A stretch of 64,000 nt of DNA from positions 1 through 64,000 of the forward strand of contig NZ_JAUSRE010000002.1 of the NCBI RefSeq assembly GCF_030811655.1, written 5' to 3'. Made by a program: the position numbers and the translations under genes. The number at the start of each line of letters is the position of its first letter. Position 1 is the first letter of the stretch. Shown here one piece after another: positions 53,843-62,622 of this stretch. The notes beneath the pieces are model-generated. The model made no database searches. It saw only the letters and a program-made list of their open reading frames with translations, and was not told the origin of the DNA. The DNA comes from Pseudarthrobacter enclensis (lineage in GTDB: Bacteria > Actinomycetota > Actinomycetes > Actinomycetales > Micrococcaceae).

Positions 53843-55051
53843 CTAGATCTGCTTCAGCGCCTGTTCCAGGTCGCGGATGAGGTCCTCCGGGTCCTCGAGC
53901 CCAACAGAGAGCCGGACCACGCCGTCGCTCAGTCCAATCGCCGCCCGCCCCTCCGGGCCCATGGCGCGGTGCGTGGTGGTGGCTGGGTGGGTGATCAGGG
54001 ACTTGGAATCGCCCAGGTTGTTGGAGATGTCGATGATGCGCAGCCCATCCAGCAGTGCGAAGGCGGCTTCCTTCCCGGAGCGTCCACCGGAAGGGGCGAG
54101 CTCGAGGGTCAGTACCGTGCCGCCGGCGCTCATCTGCTTCGCCGCCAGGGTGTACTGCGGATGCGACTTCAACAGCGGATACTTCACCCAGCTGACGGCA
54201 GGCTGCTGTTCAAGCCACTCGGCGAGGCGGAGGGCGGTCGCGGAGGAGTGCTTCACCCGCAGGCCCATCGTCTCCAGGCCCTTGGTCAGGACCCAGGCAT
54301 TGAACGGGGAAAGCGCGGGGCCGGTGTGGCGCATCAGCTGCTTCACCGGCCCGTCGATGAATTCCTTGGTGCCCAGGATCGCACCGCCCATGACCCTGCC
54401 CTGGCCGTCGATGTGCTTGGTGCCGGAGTAGACGATCACGTCCGCGCCCAGGTCACCGCAGCGCTGCAGCAGGGGAGTGGCAAAGACGTTGTCGGCCACC
54501 ACAGTGGCGCCCGCGGCGTGCGCCAGTTCGCTGACCGCGGCGATGTCCACGATTTCCTGCATCGGGTTGGACGGGGACTCGAAGAAGACGGCGGTGGTGG
54601 GCTTGGAAAGGGCTTCACGCCATTGGTCCAGGTCCGGCCCGTCGACGAACACGGTCTCCACGCCCCACCGCGGAAGGATTTCGTTCAGGATCACGAAGCA
54701 GGAACCGAAAAGGGAACGGGCAGCTACCACCCGGTCGCCGGCAGCCAGCAATGCACCCAGCGCAGTGAACACGGCGGACATGCCCGACGCCGTCGCAAAG
54801 CAGGCTTCGGTGCCTTCCAGCAGCCTGAGCCGCTCCTGGAACGTGGCCACCGACGGGTTGCCGTAGCGGGAGTACACGAACCGCTCGTCTTCCCCGGTAA
54901 AGGCTCGTTCGGCCGCGGCCGCGGACTCATAGACGAACCCGGAGTTGAGGAAGAGGGCTTCCGAGGTTTCCTGGAAGTTGGTGCGGTCCAGGCCGCCGCG
55001 GACAGCCTGGGTATCGGGGCTCCAGCCGGAGGCGTCTTGGTTGAAAGTCAC
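53843..55051 (-). CDS. metZ: O-succinylhomoserine sulfhydrylase (MetZ type)
   Basis: 402 residues, PLP-dependent Cys/Met-metabolism family. ASGMSAVFTALGALLAAGDRVV, FFESPSNPMQEIVDI, VVADNVFATPLLQRCGDLGADVIVYSGTKHIDGQGRVMGG (the Lys in GTKH holds PLP) and DGLRIIDISNNLGDSKSLITHPATTTHRAMGP are in family order. The residue pattern is closer to MetZ, which makes homocysteine directly from O-succinylhomoserine and sulfide, than to MetB/MetC. It follows a rhodanese gene with no gap and is under the SAM-IV-type riboswitch at 55768-55855. Confidence 0.92.
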   Translation of the reverse strand: MTFNQDASGWSPDTQAVRGGLDRTNFQETSEALFLNSGFVYESAAAAERAFTGEDERFVYSRYGNPSVATFQERLRLLEGTEACFATASGMSAVFTALGALLAAGDRVVAARSLFGSCFVILNEILPRWGVETVFVDGPDLDQWREALSKPTTAVFFESPSNPMQEIVDIAAVSELAHAAGATVVADNVFATPLLQRCGDLGADVIVYSGTKHIDGQGRVMGGAILGTKEFIDGPVKQLMRHTGPALSPFNAWVLTKGLETMGLRVKHSSATALRLAEWLEQQPAVSWVKYPLLKSHPQYTLAAKQMSAGGTVLTLELAPSGGRSGKEAAFALLDGLRIIDISNNLGDSKSLITHPATTTHRAMGPEGRAAIGLSDGVVRLSVGLEDPEDLIRDLEQALKQI

Positions 55052-55462
55052 TTAGTTCTTCCCGAGGTTGGTGGGCAGGCCGCGGTTCTTCCAGCCATTG
55101 AGGGTGCGTTCGCCGTACCGGTCGGGGTCGCCTTCGAAACCCTCCAGGACGCTGTAGGCCGTGAAGCCCGCCTGCGTGGCTGCGGTGGCTGCGGCGATGG
55201 AACGCTGGCCGGAACGGCACAGGAACACCAGTTCCGTGGCAGGGTCCTGGGGTGCCTGCTCCTTGAGGTCCTTCACGAAGTCGGGGTTGGGGATGCCGCC
55301 CGGGAAGGTCCACTGGATGAAGAGGGGGTCGTTGTCGGTGGCTTTGGTGTCCGGAATGCCAATGTGGGCCCATTCACCCTCGGTGCGGACATCCACCAGG
55401 ACGGCGCCCTGCTCCAGTTTGGCCCAGGCCTCCTGGGGCGTCAGGTCCCCTGCGTAGCTCAT
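55052..55462 (-). CDS. Rhodanese-domain sulfurtransferase
   Basis: 136 residues with a single rhodanese domain: AVLVDVRTEGEWAHIGIP, the active-site loop CRSGQRS with Cys82, and YSVLEGFEGD. It starts immediately before metZ (adjacent, no spacing) and overlaps the DUF1737 gene by 4 bp. Rhodanese domains carry sulfane sulfur; here it may feed the sulfhydrylase, but that is inference from position. Confidence 0.9.
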   Translation of the reverse strand: MSYAGDLTPQEAWAKLEQGAVLVDVRTEGEWAHIGIPDTKATDNDPLFIQWTFPGGIPNPDFVKDLKEQAPQDPATELVFLCRSGQRSIAAATAATQAGFTAYSVLEGFEGDPDRYGERTLNGWKNRGLPTNLGKN

Positions 55463-55722
55463 GCGTGGCCCTCGCCGTCGAACTCGCCCTCCAGTTCGTC
55501 CACGGCAGTGGCCACTGCGGCATCCGCGGATGCGATTGCGGCCGGAAGGACGATGGCCTGCGCCACGATCACGCTGGTGCCGTTGAAGGTTGCTGCCGGG
55601 CTGCCGTGCAGCACGTAGCCGTCCGCCAGCGCAGCCGAGATCCGTTCACAGAATTCACGGTTGTCCGCGCCGGTAATCAGGCGGTAGGACAGTCTTTCGT
55701 CAGGGGCGGGTGCGTCAGACAC
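55459..55722 (-). CDS. DUF1737 protein
   Basis: 87 residues. YRLITGADNREFCERISAALADGYVLHGSPAATFNGTSVIVAQAIVLP matches DUF1737, a small module of unknown role. The GTG at 55722 has AAGGAGAT at about 6 nt. It is first in the metZ operon, downstream of the SAM-IV-type riboswitch, and its stop overlaps the rhodanese gene by 4 bp. Confidence 0.85.
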   Translation of the reverse strand: MSDAPAPDERLSYRLITGADNREFCERISAALADGYVLHGSPAATFNGTSVIVAQAIVLPAAIASADAAVATAVDELEGEFDGEGHA

Positions 55723-55767
55723 GACGGATCTCCTTCTTTCACGCTTGCAGCTCGAATCGGTCGATAT

Positions 55768-55855
55768 GCCGAGTATTCACCTGAGGCACCCCGCCGCGAA
55801 AGGGAGGGTTGCCGACCGGCCAGTCAGGGCTTAACACCGGTACTCATTACTCCCC
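55768..55855 (-). promoter_or_regulatory. SAM-IV-type riboswitch
   Basis: On the minus strand, TAATGAGTACCGGTGTTAAG is followed by CTGACTGGCCGGTCGGCAAC, CCTCC, CGCGGCGGGGTGCCTCAGGTGAATACTC. This matches the SAM-IV consensus core (GAGUx..., GGCAACCCUCC..., GGGGUGCC...GGUGA). GAGTA and TACTC can close the outer helix. It lies 46 bp before DUF1737-rhodanese-metZ, so S-adenosylmethionine likely represses this methionine operon. Confidence 0.9.
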
Positions 55856-55970
55856 AAAAAAATAACACCTGAGGCGCCAACCCGCACCGCCGCCGTCGTC
55901 ATGTTCCGTAATTGAGCGGGCGGCAGGGCGATAAAGTTCTTACCGGGGGCGCCGCCCCGTCTCCAGAGCA

Positions 55971-56928
55971 ATGAGTACGGGGGTCCTTGTCAGCATGCGG
56001 GCACACGTATCGCACCACCACGCCGCCGGCAGGCGGAACCGTCCGTGTTCCGCCGGAACCTTCCTGGCAGCCGCACTGATCGCCCTCGTGGCCCTGTTAG
56101 TCCCGGCAGTGCCGGCCCGGGCGGCAGGCACGGCCCCGGACAAGGGAAAGCCGTGGCTGGGGGCCGTGCTCGCGTGGGGTGAGGATACCGCCGCCGGCTT
56201 CAGCGACCGGCTCGGGCCAGTCCTGCCGTCTTCGGGCATGACATCACCGTTCCCTACCGGGATTCAGAACAAAATGACTTCGACGGCTTCCTCCAGCAGG
56301 CCGCAGCCAAAGGGGCGCACGCCCTGCCAGCAGCCGGCCGACTACCGGAAGGCATTCCGGAACGTGGCGGCGGCGTTCAGGAAGTACGACGGCGGCAGGG
56401 CCACCATGGTGTGGGCGCCGTACCTGGGCACGGGCTACCCCTTCGACCGGAGCCGGAATGCGCCGCAGCCCGGAAGCGAAGGTTTCGCCCTGCTGGATAC
56501 GAACGGCAGCCGCGTTCGCGCTGGCCTTCCTGTCCCGGGGCAATCCCTACCTGGCCAACACCTACGACGTCCGCCTGGCGCTCGTACCGGATGCCGCCTA
56601 CCGCCCCATGTATGACGCACTCTTCGGCCGGACGTACCTGGCCCCCGGCCGGCTGCTCAACGTCCTGGTCCTGGTGGTGGCGGCCTATGCGTTCCTCAGC
56701 GCCTATTGGAAACCGGTGCAGCGTCTACTTGGCTGGTTCCTGATCCCGCTGGGCAGGGCAACGCTTAACGTCTTCATCATGCACGTGGTGCTGATCGCCG
56801 TCGTCGCCAATATTCCCGCGCTCCAGCAGCAAAGCATCTTTCTCAACACAGCGGCCTATGCCGTGGTCCTGGGGCTGTTGTGGGTCATGGTCCGTACCAG
56901 GTTCCTTTTCCGGATCATCCCCACATGA
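55971..56928 (+). pseudogene. Decayed GH26-like / OpgC-type acyltransferase gene
   Basis: Pieces of one gene in three frames. In frame with the ATG at 55971: a signal-like N-terminus, then KGKPWLGAVLAWGEDTAAGFSDRLG as in a GH26-like domain. Near 56215 the sense shifts: FGHDITVPYRDSEQNDFDGFLQQAAAKGAHA is in another frame. Near 56325 the first frame returns (YRKAFRNVAAAFRKYDGGRATMVWAPYLGTGYPFDRSRNAPQPG), with the expected central part missing. Near 56500 a third frame begins, AAAFALAFLSRGNPYLANTYDV, then OpgC-like membrane segments to 56928 (LIPLGRATLNVFIMHVVLIAVVANIPALQQQ). At least two frameshifts and two internal deletions make an intact protein very unlikely. Confidence 0.75.
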
Positions 56929-56930
56929 AA

Positions 56931-56962
56931 AATGCTGCGGCACCTGTGCGTGCCGCAGCATT
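56931..56962. terminator. Intrinsic terminator near 56.95 kb
   Basis: AATGCTGCGGCAC pairs perfectly (13 bp) with GTGCCGCAGCATT over a 6-nt loop. On the minus strand it ends in TTTTTCATG, so it most likely stops the 84-residue gene at 56985-57239; it could also stop plus-strand readthrough. Confidence 0.85.
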
Positions 56963-56984
56963 GATCGTCTACTGCTTGTTGCCC

Positions 56985-57239
56985 TTACACGAGTCCCGGA
57001 TAGCTGCTCAGGATGTAGTCCGCGGCAGCTGGGCCCTTCATGCGAAGGCCCCGGTGGCCGGGTGACACCTTGGTCTTCATCGCGGCCCAGAACTTTGATT
57101 CCGGGCGGGGGGCCTGCTGGTTGATGAAGCACCAGCTCGTGTAGAGCCCGTAAAGGCGGTCCGCATCCAGGGTGGTTTCAGACGCCTGGTCGAAGTAAGT
57201 GGCTTCGTTGAGGAAAATGTCGAACTGCGAATGTGCCAT
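56985..57239 (-). CDS. Small protein of unknown function
   Basis: 84 residues. It has a proper start (AAGGGAC 9 nt before the ATG at 57239), a terminator after it and normal codon use, so it is probably a real gene. DADRLYGLYTSWCFINQQAPRPESKFWAAMKTK resembles the winged-helix tail seen in phage/plasmid primases (L-Y-x-x-Y-x-x-W-C...K-F-x-x-A), but the match is short. Function unknown. Confidence 0.65.
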   Translation of the reverse strand: MAHSQFDIFLNEATYFDQASETTLDADRLYGLYTSWCFINQQAPRPESKFWAAMKTKVSPGHRGLRMKGPAAADYILSSYPGLV

Positions 57240-57366
57240 GACGGCGTCCCTTCGCTCGGTGCTCGGTGCCGCCATTCGGCTACAGCAGCGGACCTCGATG
57301 CCCTGCACGGGGGCAAAGAAGGGTGAATTGGGCCTTTATACCCCTGGCCCAGAAGCGGCGCTAACT

Positions 57367-57409
57367 CCGTATCTACGATGTAGACTTTACTCGTAGACTA
57401 CAGATACGG
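57367..57409. promoter_or_regulatory. Putative TetR operator region
   Basis: CCGTATCT (57367-57374) and AGATACGG (57402-57409) are perfect outer arms; inside lie TCTACGATGTAGA (57372-57384), a 5+5 palindrome, and a second related half with GTAGACTAC. It is 54 bp before the TetR gene at 57463 and is the best candidate for its own operator. Confidence 0.65.
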
Positions 57410-57462
57410 CAAGCGACTGGAGTAACTGGTCGCATGAAGCGCCGGCACTCAGGACGGACAAA

Positions 57463-58167
57463 ATGGCTTCCCCAAAAACGGTGACAACAGCCGGCCGCAA
57501 GGCCCCGCTCAGCCGGGAGGTGGTGCTGGCCAAGGCCTTGGAAATCGTGGATGCCGAAGGGCTGGATGCGTTGACCATGCGCCGCCTGGGCATGGAGCTT
57601 GGCCGGGATCCGATGAGCCTTTACCGGTACGCCGAGAACCGGGCCGCCCTCCTGGATGGAGTCTCGGAACTGGTCCTCAACCAGCTCAACATCCATCCCG
57701 AGGACCCGGACTGGAAAGAGCAGCTCCGGAAAATCGCGCACAATTTGCGCATGCTGGCACTTAGGCACCCCAACGTGGTGCCGCTGCTGGTCACCCGGCC
57801 CCTTTCCACCCCGCTGGGCCTGCGCCCGCTGGGCACGCTGCGGCCCCTGGAGCAGATCCTGTCCCTGCTGGTGGCCGCAGGATTCGAACCGGCCGATGGG
57901 CTGCACGTCTACCGCGCCTACTACGGCTTCCTCTACGGGCACATCCTCAACGAACTGCAGGAGTACGTGGTGGACCCCGAAGAGAACGAAGTCCTGCTGC
58001 GGCTTGGCCTGCACCGCCTCCCCGCCAAGGAGTTTCCAAAGCTGCGCGCCCTGGCCCCGGCGCTGGCGGAGTACGATGGCGCCACGGAGCTTGACCAGGG
58101 ACTTACCATCCTGCTTTCCGGGCTGGAGGCACAGCTTTCCAGGCAGGCTGCCCGTTCCGGTCGCTGA
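57463..58167 (+). CDS. TetR-family regulator with TetR_C-type domain
   Basis: 234 residues. The DNA-binding domain is AKALEIVDAEGLDALTMRRLGMELGRDPMSLYRYAENRAALLDGV. The C-terminal domain resembles the classic TetR ligand domain: LLVTRPLSTPLGLRPLGTLRPLEQILSLLVAAGF and YRAYYGFLYGHILNELQEYV. It likely represses itself through the operator at 57367-57409. The pyridoxamine-oxidase-like gene downstream is convergent; no exporter is adjacent, so the target is unclear. Confidence 0.88.
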   Translation: MASPKTVTTAGRKAPLSREVVLAKALEIVDAEGLDALTMRRLGMELGRDPMSLYRYAENRAALLDGVSELVLNQLNIHPEDPDWKEQLRKIAHNLRMLALRHPNVVPLLVTRPLSTPLGLRPLGTLRPLEQILSLLVAAGFEPADGLHVYRAYYGFLYGHILNELQEYVVDPEENEVLLRLGLHRLPAKEFPKLRALAPALAEYDGATELDQGLTILLSGLEAQLSRQAARSGR

Positions 58168-58173
58168 CGACGG

Positions 58174-58638
58174 CTACTCGAACGAGGCCCGGCGCCGGTC
58201 CTGGAGGCGGGTGTTCCAGACATCAGGCCTGTTGACTTTGAACCGGCGCCCTGTCAGCGCTTTGGCGTTGAGCCTGACGTAATTGGCCTTCTCGCCGGGC
58301 TGCCACGGCTCCAGGCCAAGGCCGTCCACAGCATCCCTGACGGCCTGGTCCTCGATGATTTCCGTGTCGCCCCGGACCACTACGCTCCAGGCCTGCTCAC
58401 TGGAGGGATCATAGCCATCGATTTCCAGGGCTGCCGGCCGTTCCATCCGTGCGCCCCACAGCTTTGAGCCCGGAGCCGTGCGGAAGACGATGCTGCGCAG
58501 ATGGACAACGTAGTTCACCGGGAAGATCTCCGGATGTTCATCCACCACAATGGCCAGCCTGCCCACCGTGTCGGTGTCGAGCAGTTCCCAGCAGTCGTCG
58601 AAGGACAGTTTTTCGATCGGCAGGTTTCGCGAGTCCAT
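58174..58638 (-). CDS. Pyridoxamine 5'-phosphate oxidase-fold flavin/F420-binding protein
   Basis: 154 residues of the split-barrel FMN-binding family: LSFDDCWELLDTDTVGRLAIVVDEHPEIFPVNYVVHLRSIVFRTAPGSKL, then PAALEIDGYDPSSEQAWSVVVRGDTEII. The group includes many F420- or FMN-dependent small oxidoreductases of unknown substrate. The ATG at 58638 has AAGG 10 nt upstream; a GTG three codons earlier is possible. Confidence 0.85.
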   Translation of the reverse strand: MDSRNLPIEKLSFDDCWELLDTDTVGRLAIVVDEHPEIFPVNYVVHLRSIVFRTAPGSKLWGARMERPAALEIDGYDPSSEQAWSVVVRGDTEIIEDQAVRDAVDGLGLEPWQPGEKANYVRLNAKALTGRRFKVNRPDVWNTRLQDRRRASFE

Positions 58639-58698
58639 GATCCACACCTTACGGGTGATCAGTGGGCGGGAAAAGGGACCGCGGCGCCGGGCGCAGGT

Positions 58699-59625
58699 CT
58701 AGTGGATGCCGGCGAAAAGTCCGCTCAATTCCGCTGTCAGTTCCTTCTGGACTGCCGGGGTGCCGATTTGCTTGCCGTCGATCGTGTTCACGGGTGCCAG
58801 CAGGCGGACGCTGGATATCAGCCAGACAGCGTCGGCGTCCAGCAGATCCTGTGGCTCCAGGGGGCCGTACCCCAGTTCCCAGCCTGCCGCCCTGGCGGCG
58901 GCAAAGAGTGCGCCCTGGGACGTTCCGGGCAGGATGCCGCTGTCCAACTGAGGTGTGATGAGCCGCTTAACCGGAGTGCCGTCGTCGGACTTCACGTGCG
59001 CGAGCAGCACGGTGGAGGTTGGGCCTTCCAGGACGCGGCCGTCGGAGGACAGGAAGATGACATCGTCCGCACCCTGCTTGTGGGCATAGCGGAGTGCCGC
59101 CATGTTGACGGCGTAGGAAAGCGTCTTGGCGCCAAGGAGCAGCCAGGGTGCCCGTTCGGCCACATCGCTGTCATAGCCACGGTCAAGGAAGATCACGTCG
59201 ATGCCTGTTTCCCGCTGGCGGCGGCCGGACGCACCCGCCGGGGACGCCTGCACCCAGGCCGTGGGAGCCGGGGCGCCCTCCACCCCGCGGGTCACCACCA
59301 GCTTGACTACCAGTTCATCAGCCGCGGGGTCTGCCGGCGGGTTTTCCGTCCGGTGCCGGGACACGGCAGCAGTGATGGCCCGGCGCCACACGTCCTGCTC
59401 CGGAATGGCCAGGTCCAGTGCCCCCGCAGAGCCGGCAAGCCGGTCCAGGTGGGCCTGCATTTTCCGCACCGACCCACCCACAGCCAGCATGGTTTCAAAG
59501 ATGCCATCGCCCCTGGTAACCCCCAGGTCCGTGACCAGCAGCTGGGGCTTGGACGCATCGGCCACCCGGCCGTCGGGGAAATCGGGGTCGAGGAAAAGGA
59601 GAACCACGGGTGCTGGAGAGGTCAT
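58699..59625 (-). CDS. pabC: Aminodeoxychorismate lyase (PabC), fold-type IV aminotransferase
   Basis: 308 residues of the class-IV PLP family. The PLP lysine is in LLGAKTLSYAVNMAALRYAH; DDVIFLSSDGRVLEGPTSTVLLAHV and the C-terminal AVWLISSVRLLAPVNTIDG are family hallmarks. This fold also includes branched-chain and D-amino acid aminotransferases. The pabB gene 3 kb away on the same strand supports PabC, which makes 4-aminobenzoate for folate. Confidence 0.8.
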   Translation of the reverse strand: MTSPAPVVLLFLDPDFPDGRVADASKPQLLVTDLGVTRGDGIFETMLAVGGSVRKMQAHLDRLAGSAGALDLAIPEQDVWRRAITAAVSRHRTENPPADPAADELVVKLVVTRGVEGAPAPTAWVQASPAGASGRRQRETGIDVIFLDRGYDSDVAERAPWLLLGAKTLSYAVNMAALRYAHKQGADDVIFLSSDGRVLEGPTSTVLLAHVKSDDGTPVKRLITPQLDSGILPGTSQGALFAAARAAGWELGYGPLEPQDLLDADAVWLISSVRLLAPVNTIDGKQIGTPAVQKELTAELSGLFAGIH

Positions 59626-59718
59626 GGCACCAGCTTAGTGCGGCGCCGCGGCTAAGCTGGGCGGAGTGCACCGGCCGGAAGCCGTTCCCCGGAGCCCAAT
59701 CTCCCGGGAGTTATAGAC

Positions 59719-61194
59719 GTGTTGTGGCCTTTTTCGCTTGCCGGCACCGCGCCGACATGGGTAGTGGTGCTCCTGGGCTTCATCGACCTGGCCATCAGGG
59801 TACTCGCCCTGGGCATCATCCCCGGCAACAGGCGCCCCACCACGGCCATGGCCTGGCTGCTGGGCATCTTCTTCATCCCGTTTGTGGGCATCGTCCTTTT
59901 CCTGCTGTTCGGCAACTTCCAGCTGTCCAGCCGCCGCCGCGCGCAGCAGCAGCTGGTCAACGACCGGGTGCAGGCCGGCATCACTGCGCTCTCGGACGCC
60001 GAAAGCGACTACCCGGGCCCGGAGTGGGTCAAGTCCGCCGCTGAACTCAACCGCACCCTGGGGTCGCTGCCCATGGTGGACGGCAACACCGTGGACCTTA
60101 TCCCCGGGTACCCGGACTCCATCCTGGCCATGACGCAGGCCGTGCGGAAGGCGAAGAAATTCGTCAACGCCGAGTTCTACATCATGAGCTCGGACCACGT
60201 GACCAATGATCTGCTCACTGCCATGGAGGAAGCCGCGGAGCGGGGCGTGGAAGTGCGCGTCCTGTTCGACCACATCGGCACGCTGCGCATCAAGGGCTAC
60301 AGGAAGCTGCTCAAGCGCTTGAGGGCGGGCAAGATCCAGTGGAAGCGGATGCTCCCGCTCCTGCCCATCCACGGCCAGTGGCGCCGGCCGGACCTGCGCA
60401 ACCACCGCAAGATCATGGTGGTGGACGGCGAGGTCGCCTTCACGGGGTCGCAAAACCTGATCGAGCCCTCCTATAACAACCCCCGGCACCGCAAAGCGGG
60501 CCGTGAGTGGGTGGAGCTGATGGCATGCCTGCGGGGACCCATCGTCACCACCCTGAACGTGGTCTTCGCCACCGACTGGCTGAGCGAAACGAACGAGTCA
60601 CTGGAACAACAGCTGCAGCTTCCGGCGGATCCCGAGCCCGGCGGCGTCACGGCCCAGGTAGTACCCAGCGGGCCCGGCTTCATCACCGAGAACAACCTCC
60701 GTCTGTTCAACACGCTCATCTACTCCGCCCAGCACCGGATCTCGATCTGCAGCCCCTACTTCGTTCCGGACGATTCGCTGCTGTATGCGATCACCACCGC
60801 GGCCCAGCGCGGCGTCGACGTAGAGCTTTTCGTCTCGGAGAAGGGGGACCAGTTCCTGGTCCACCACGCCCAGCGGTCCTACTACGAGGCGCTCCTGGAA
60901 GCCGGCGTGCGCATCTATCTGTACAAGGCCCCGTTCGTACTGCACGCCAAGCACTTCACCATCGACGACGAGGTGGCCGTCCTGGGCTCCAGCAACATGG
61001 ACATGCGGTCCTTCTCCCTGAACCTGGAGGTCTCGGTGATGCTCCTGGGCGAGGACATCGTCAACAAGATGCGGGCGGTGGAGGACACCTACCGGGACAT
61101 CTCGCACGAGCTCAAACTCGCGGACTGGCTAACCCGGCCGCTCGCTGCACGGTATGTGGACAACGTGGCCCGGTTGACAGCCACGGTCCAATAG
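59719..61194 (+). CDS. cls: Cardiolipin synthase (phospholipase D type)
   Basis: 491 residues. Two N-terminal membrane segments are followed by two HKD motifs: NHRKIMVVDGEVAFTGSQNLIEPSYNN and HAKHFTIDDEVAVLGSSNMDMRSFSLN. This is the pattern of bacterial ClsA, which condenses two phosphatidylglycerols to cardiolipin at the membrane. The GTG at 59719 has GGGAG about 9 nt upstream. The neighbouring genes are unrelated. Confidence 0.95.
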   Translation: MLWPFSLAGTAPTWVVVLLGFIDLAIRVLALGIIPGNRRPTTAMAWLLGIFFIPFVGIVLFLLFGNFQLSSRRRAQQQLVNDRVQAGITALSDAESDYPGPEWVKSAAELNRTLGSLPMVDGNTVDLIPGYPDSILAMTQAVRKAKKFVNAEFYIMSSDHVTNDLLTAMEEAAERGVEVRVLFDHIGTLRIKGYRKLLKRLRAGKIQWKRMLPLLPIHGQWRRPDLRNHRKIMVVDGEVAFTGSQNLIEPSYNNPRHRKAGREWVELMACLRGPIVTTLNVVFATDWLSETNESLEQQLQLPADPEPGGVTAQVVPSGPGFITENNLRLFNTLIYSAQHRISICSPYFVPDDSLLYAITTAAQRGVDVELFVSEKGDQFLVHHAQRSYYEALLEAGVRIYLYKAPFVLHAKHFTIDDEVAVLGSSNMDMRSFSLNLEVSVMLLGEDIVNKMRAVEDTYRDISHELKLADWLTRPLAARYVDNVARLTATVQ

Positions 61195-61210
61195 GGCGGA
61201 AGGCACGTAC

Positions 61211-62485
61211 TTACCCGTCGGCACCTACCCGTTGGCCGCCGTCGTTCCCTGCGTGCTCGGGCCAGCCGCCCTTCCGGTACGCAGGAGTTGCCAGGGCCAG
61301 CACCAGGACCGCCAGGGCGCAGCTGCCGATCATGACGCAGACCATGGACAGCGAGTTTCCGCCCAGGACCCCTACCAGGGGACTGACGAGCCCCGCCACG
61401 CCGGACTGGAGGGCTCCGATGACGGCCGCCGCCGTCCCTGCCATATGCCCGTAGTTGTGGAGGGCCAGGACGGAAGCGTTGGCCGGGATCATTCCCTGCA
61501 TTGACAGGACCAGCCACAGCCCGGCGACCACTCCAAATGCGCCGCCGGCACCGGTTGCCACCACCAGGAGCAGCAGCAGGGCGAAGCCCAGCTGGACCAG
61601 GAGGGCGGCGCGCAGGAGGCGTGACGGCGGAAATTTTCGGACCAGGGCGGCGTTGAGCTGGGCTGACAGCACCAATGCCGCGCCGTTGAGGGCGAAGACC
61701 AGGGCGAACTGCTGGGGGCTGAGGCCGTATTCGTTCTGGAAGACAAAGGGCGAGCCCACCACGTAGCTCATGATCAGGGCCAGGCCCAGGCCCGGGATGA
61801 CTGCCAGGGCCATGAAGTGCCGGTCCCGCAGCAGCGTCCAGTATGCACGGGCCACATGCCTGGGGTGGCCGGAACTGCGCCGGTCCTCCGGCAGCGTTTC
61901 CGGCATGAACTTCACGACAACCGCCACTAGAACCAGCCCGATGAGAGCCAGCGCATAGAAGACGGCGCGCCAGTTCCAGGCTCCGGCGATGGCTTGCCCC
62001 ACGGTCGGGGCCAGGAGCGGTGCCACCCCGATCACCAGCATCAGCCGGGACAGCAGCCGGGCTGCGGCGGAGCCGACGAACCGGTCGCGGATGACGGCGA
62101 GGGCCACCACGGCGGCGGCCGCGTTGAAAAAGCCCTGCAGCACGCGCAGCCCTGTGAGCGTTTCGATGTTTGGCGTCATGGAGCACAACAGCGAGATGGC
62201 GACGTGAAGTGAGATGCCGATGAGCAGCGGCAGCCGCCGCCCAAACCGGTCCGAGAAGGGGCCGATGACCAGCTGGCCGATGCCGGCGCCCACGAGCGTT
62301 CCGGACAACGTCAGCTGGGCGGCCGCCTGCGTGGTGTGGAGGTCCGCCTCCACGGCGGGCAGGGAGGGCAGGTACATGTCCGTGGTGAGCGCCGGAAGCG
62401 CCGCCAGGGCCCCGAGCATGAGCACATACTTGAAACTGCGCGGTGCCTGCCTGCTGGAGTTTTGGGGATGGGATGGTTCCGTCAT
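61211..62485 (-). CDS. Bcr/CflA-family MFS drug exporter
   Basis: 424 residues, 12 hydrophobic segments. MLGALAALPALTTDMYLPSLPAVEADLHTTQAAAQLTLSGTLVGAGIGQLVIGPFSDRFGRRLPLLIG (helix 1 to motif A) and LMLVIGVAPLLAPTVGQAIAGAWNWRAVFYAL are the Bcr/CflA landmarks. It exports drugs or metabolites with protons. It is convergent with cls, 16 bp from its end. Confidence 0.9.
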   Translation of the reverse strand: MTEPSHPQNSSRQAPRSFKYVLMLGALAALPALTTDMYLPSLPAVEADLHTTQAAAQLTLSGTLVGAGIGQLVIGPFSDRFGRRLPLLIGISLHVAISLLCSMTPNIETLTGLRVLQGFFNAAAAVVALAVIRDRFVGSAAARLLSRLMLVIGVAPLLAPTVGQAIAGAWNWRAVFYALALIGLVLVAVVVKFMPETLPEDRRSSGHPRHVARAYWTLLRDRHFMALAVIPGLGLALIMSYVVGSPFVFQNEYGLSPQQFALVFALNGAALVLSAQLNAALVRKFPPSRLLRAALLVQLGFALLLLLVVATGAGGAFGVVAGLWLVLSMQGMIPANASVLALHNYGHMAGTAAAVIGALQSGVAGLVSPLVGVLGGNSLSMVCVMIGSCALAVLVLALATPAYRKGGWPEHAGNDGGQRVGADG

Positions 62486-62622
62486 GCGGCAACCTACCTT
62501 GTGTGGGCGCTTGGGTCCGCCGCATGGCTTGGGCGGGTCAGCTGACCATCAGGTGCCTACCCCCGGCTGGTTCCTCCTAAACGGTCGTCCGCACTGTGGA
62601 TAGGGGAACCGGTCACCTGGAA

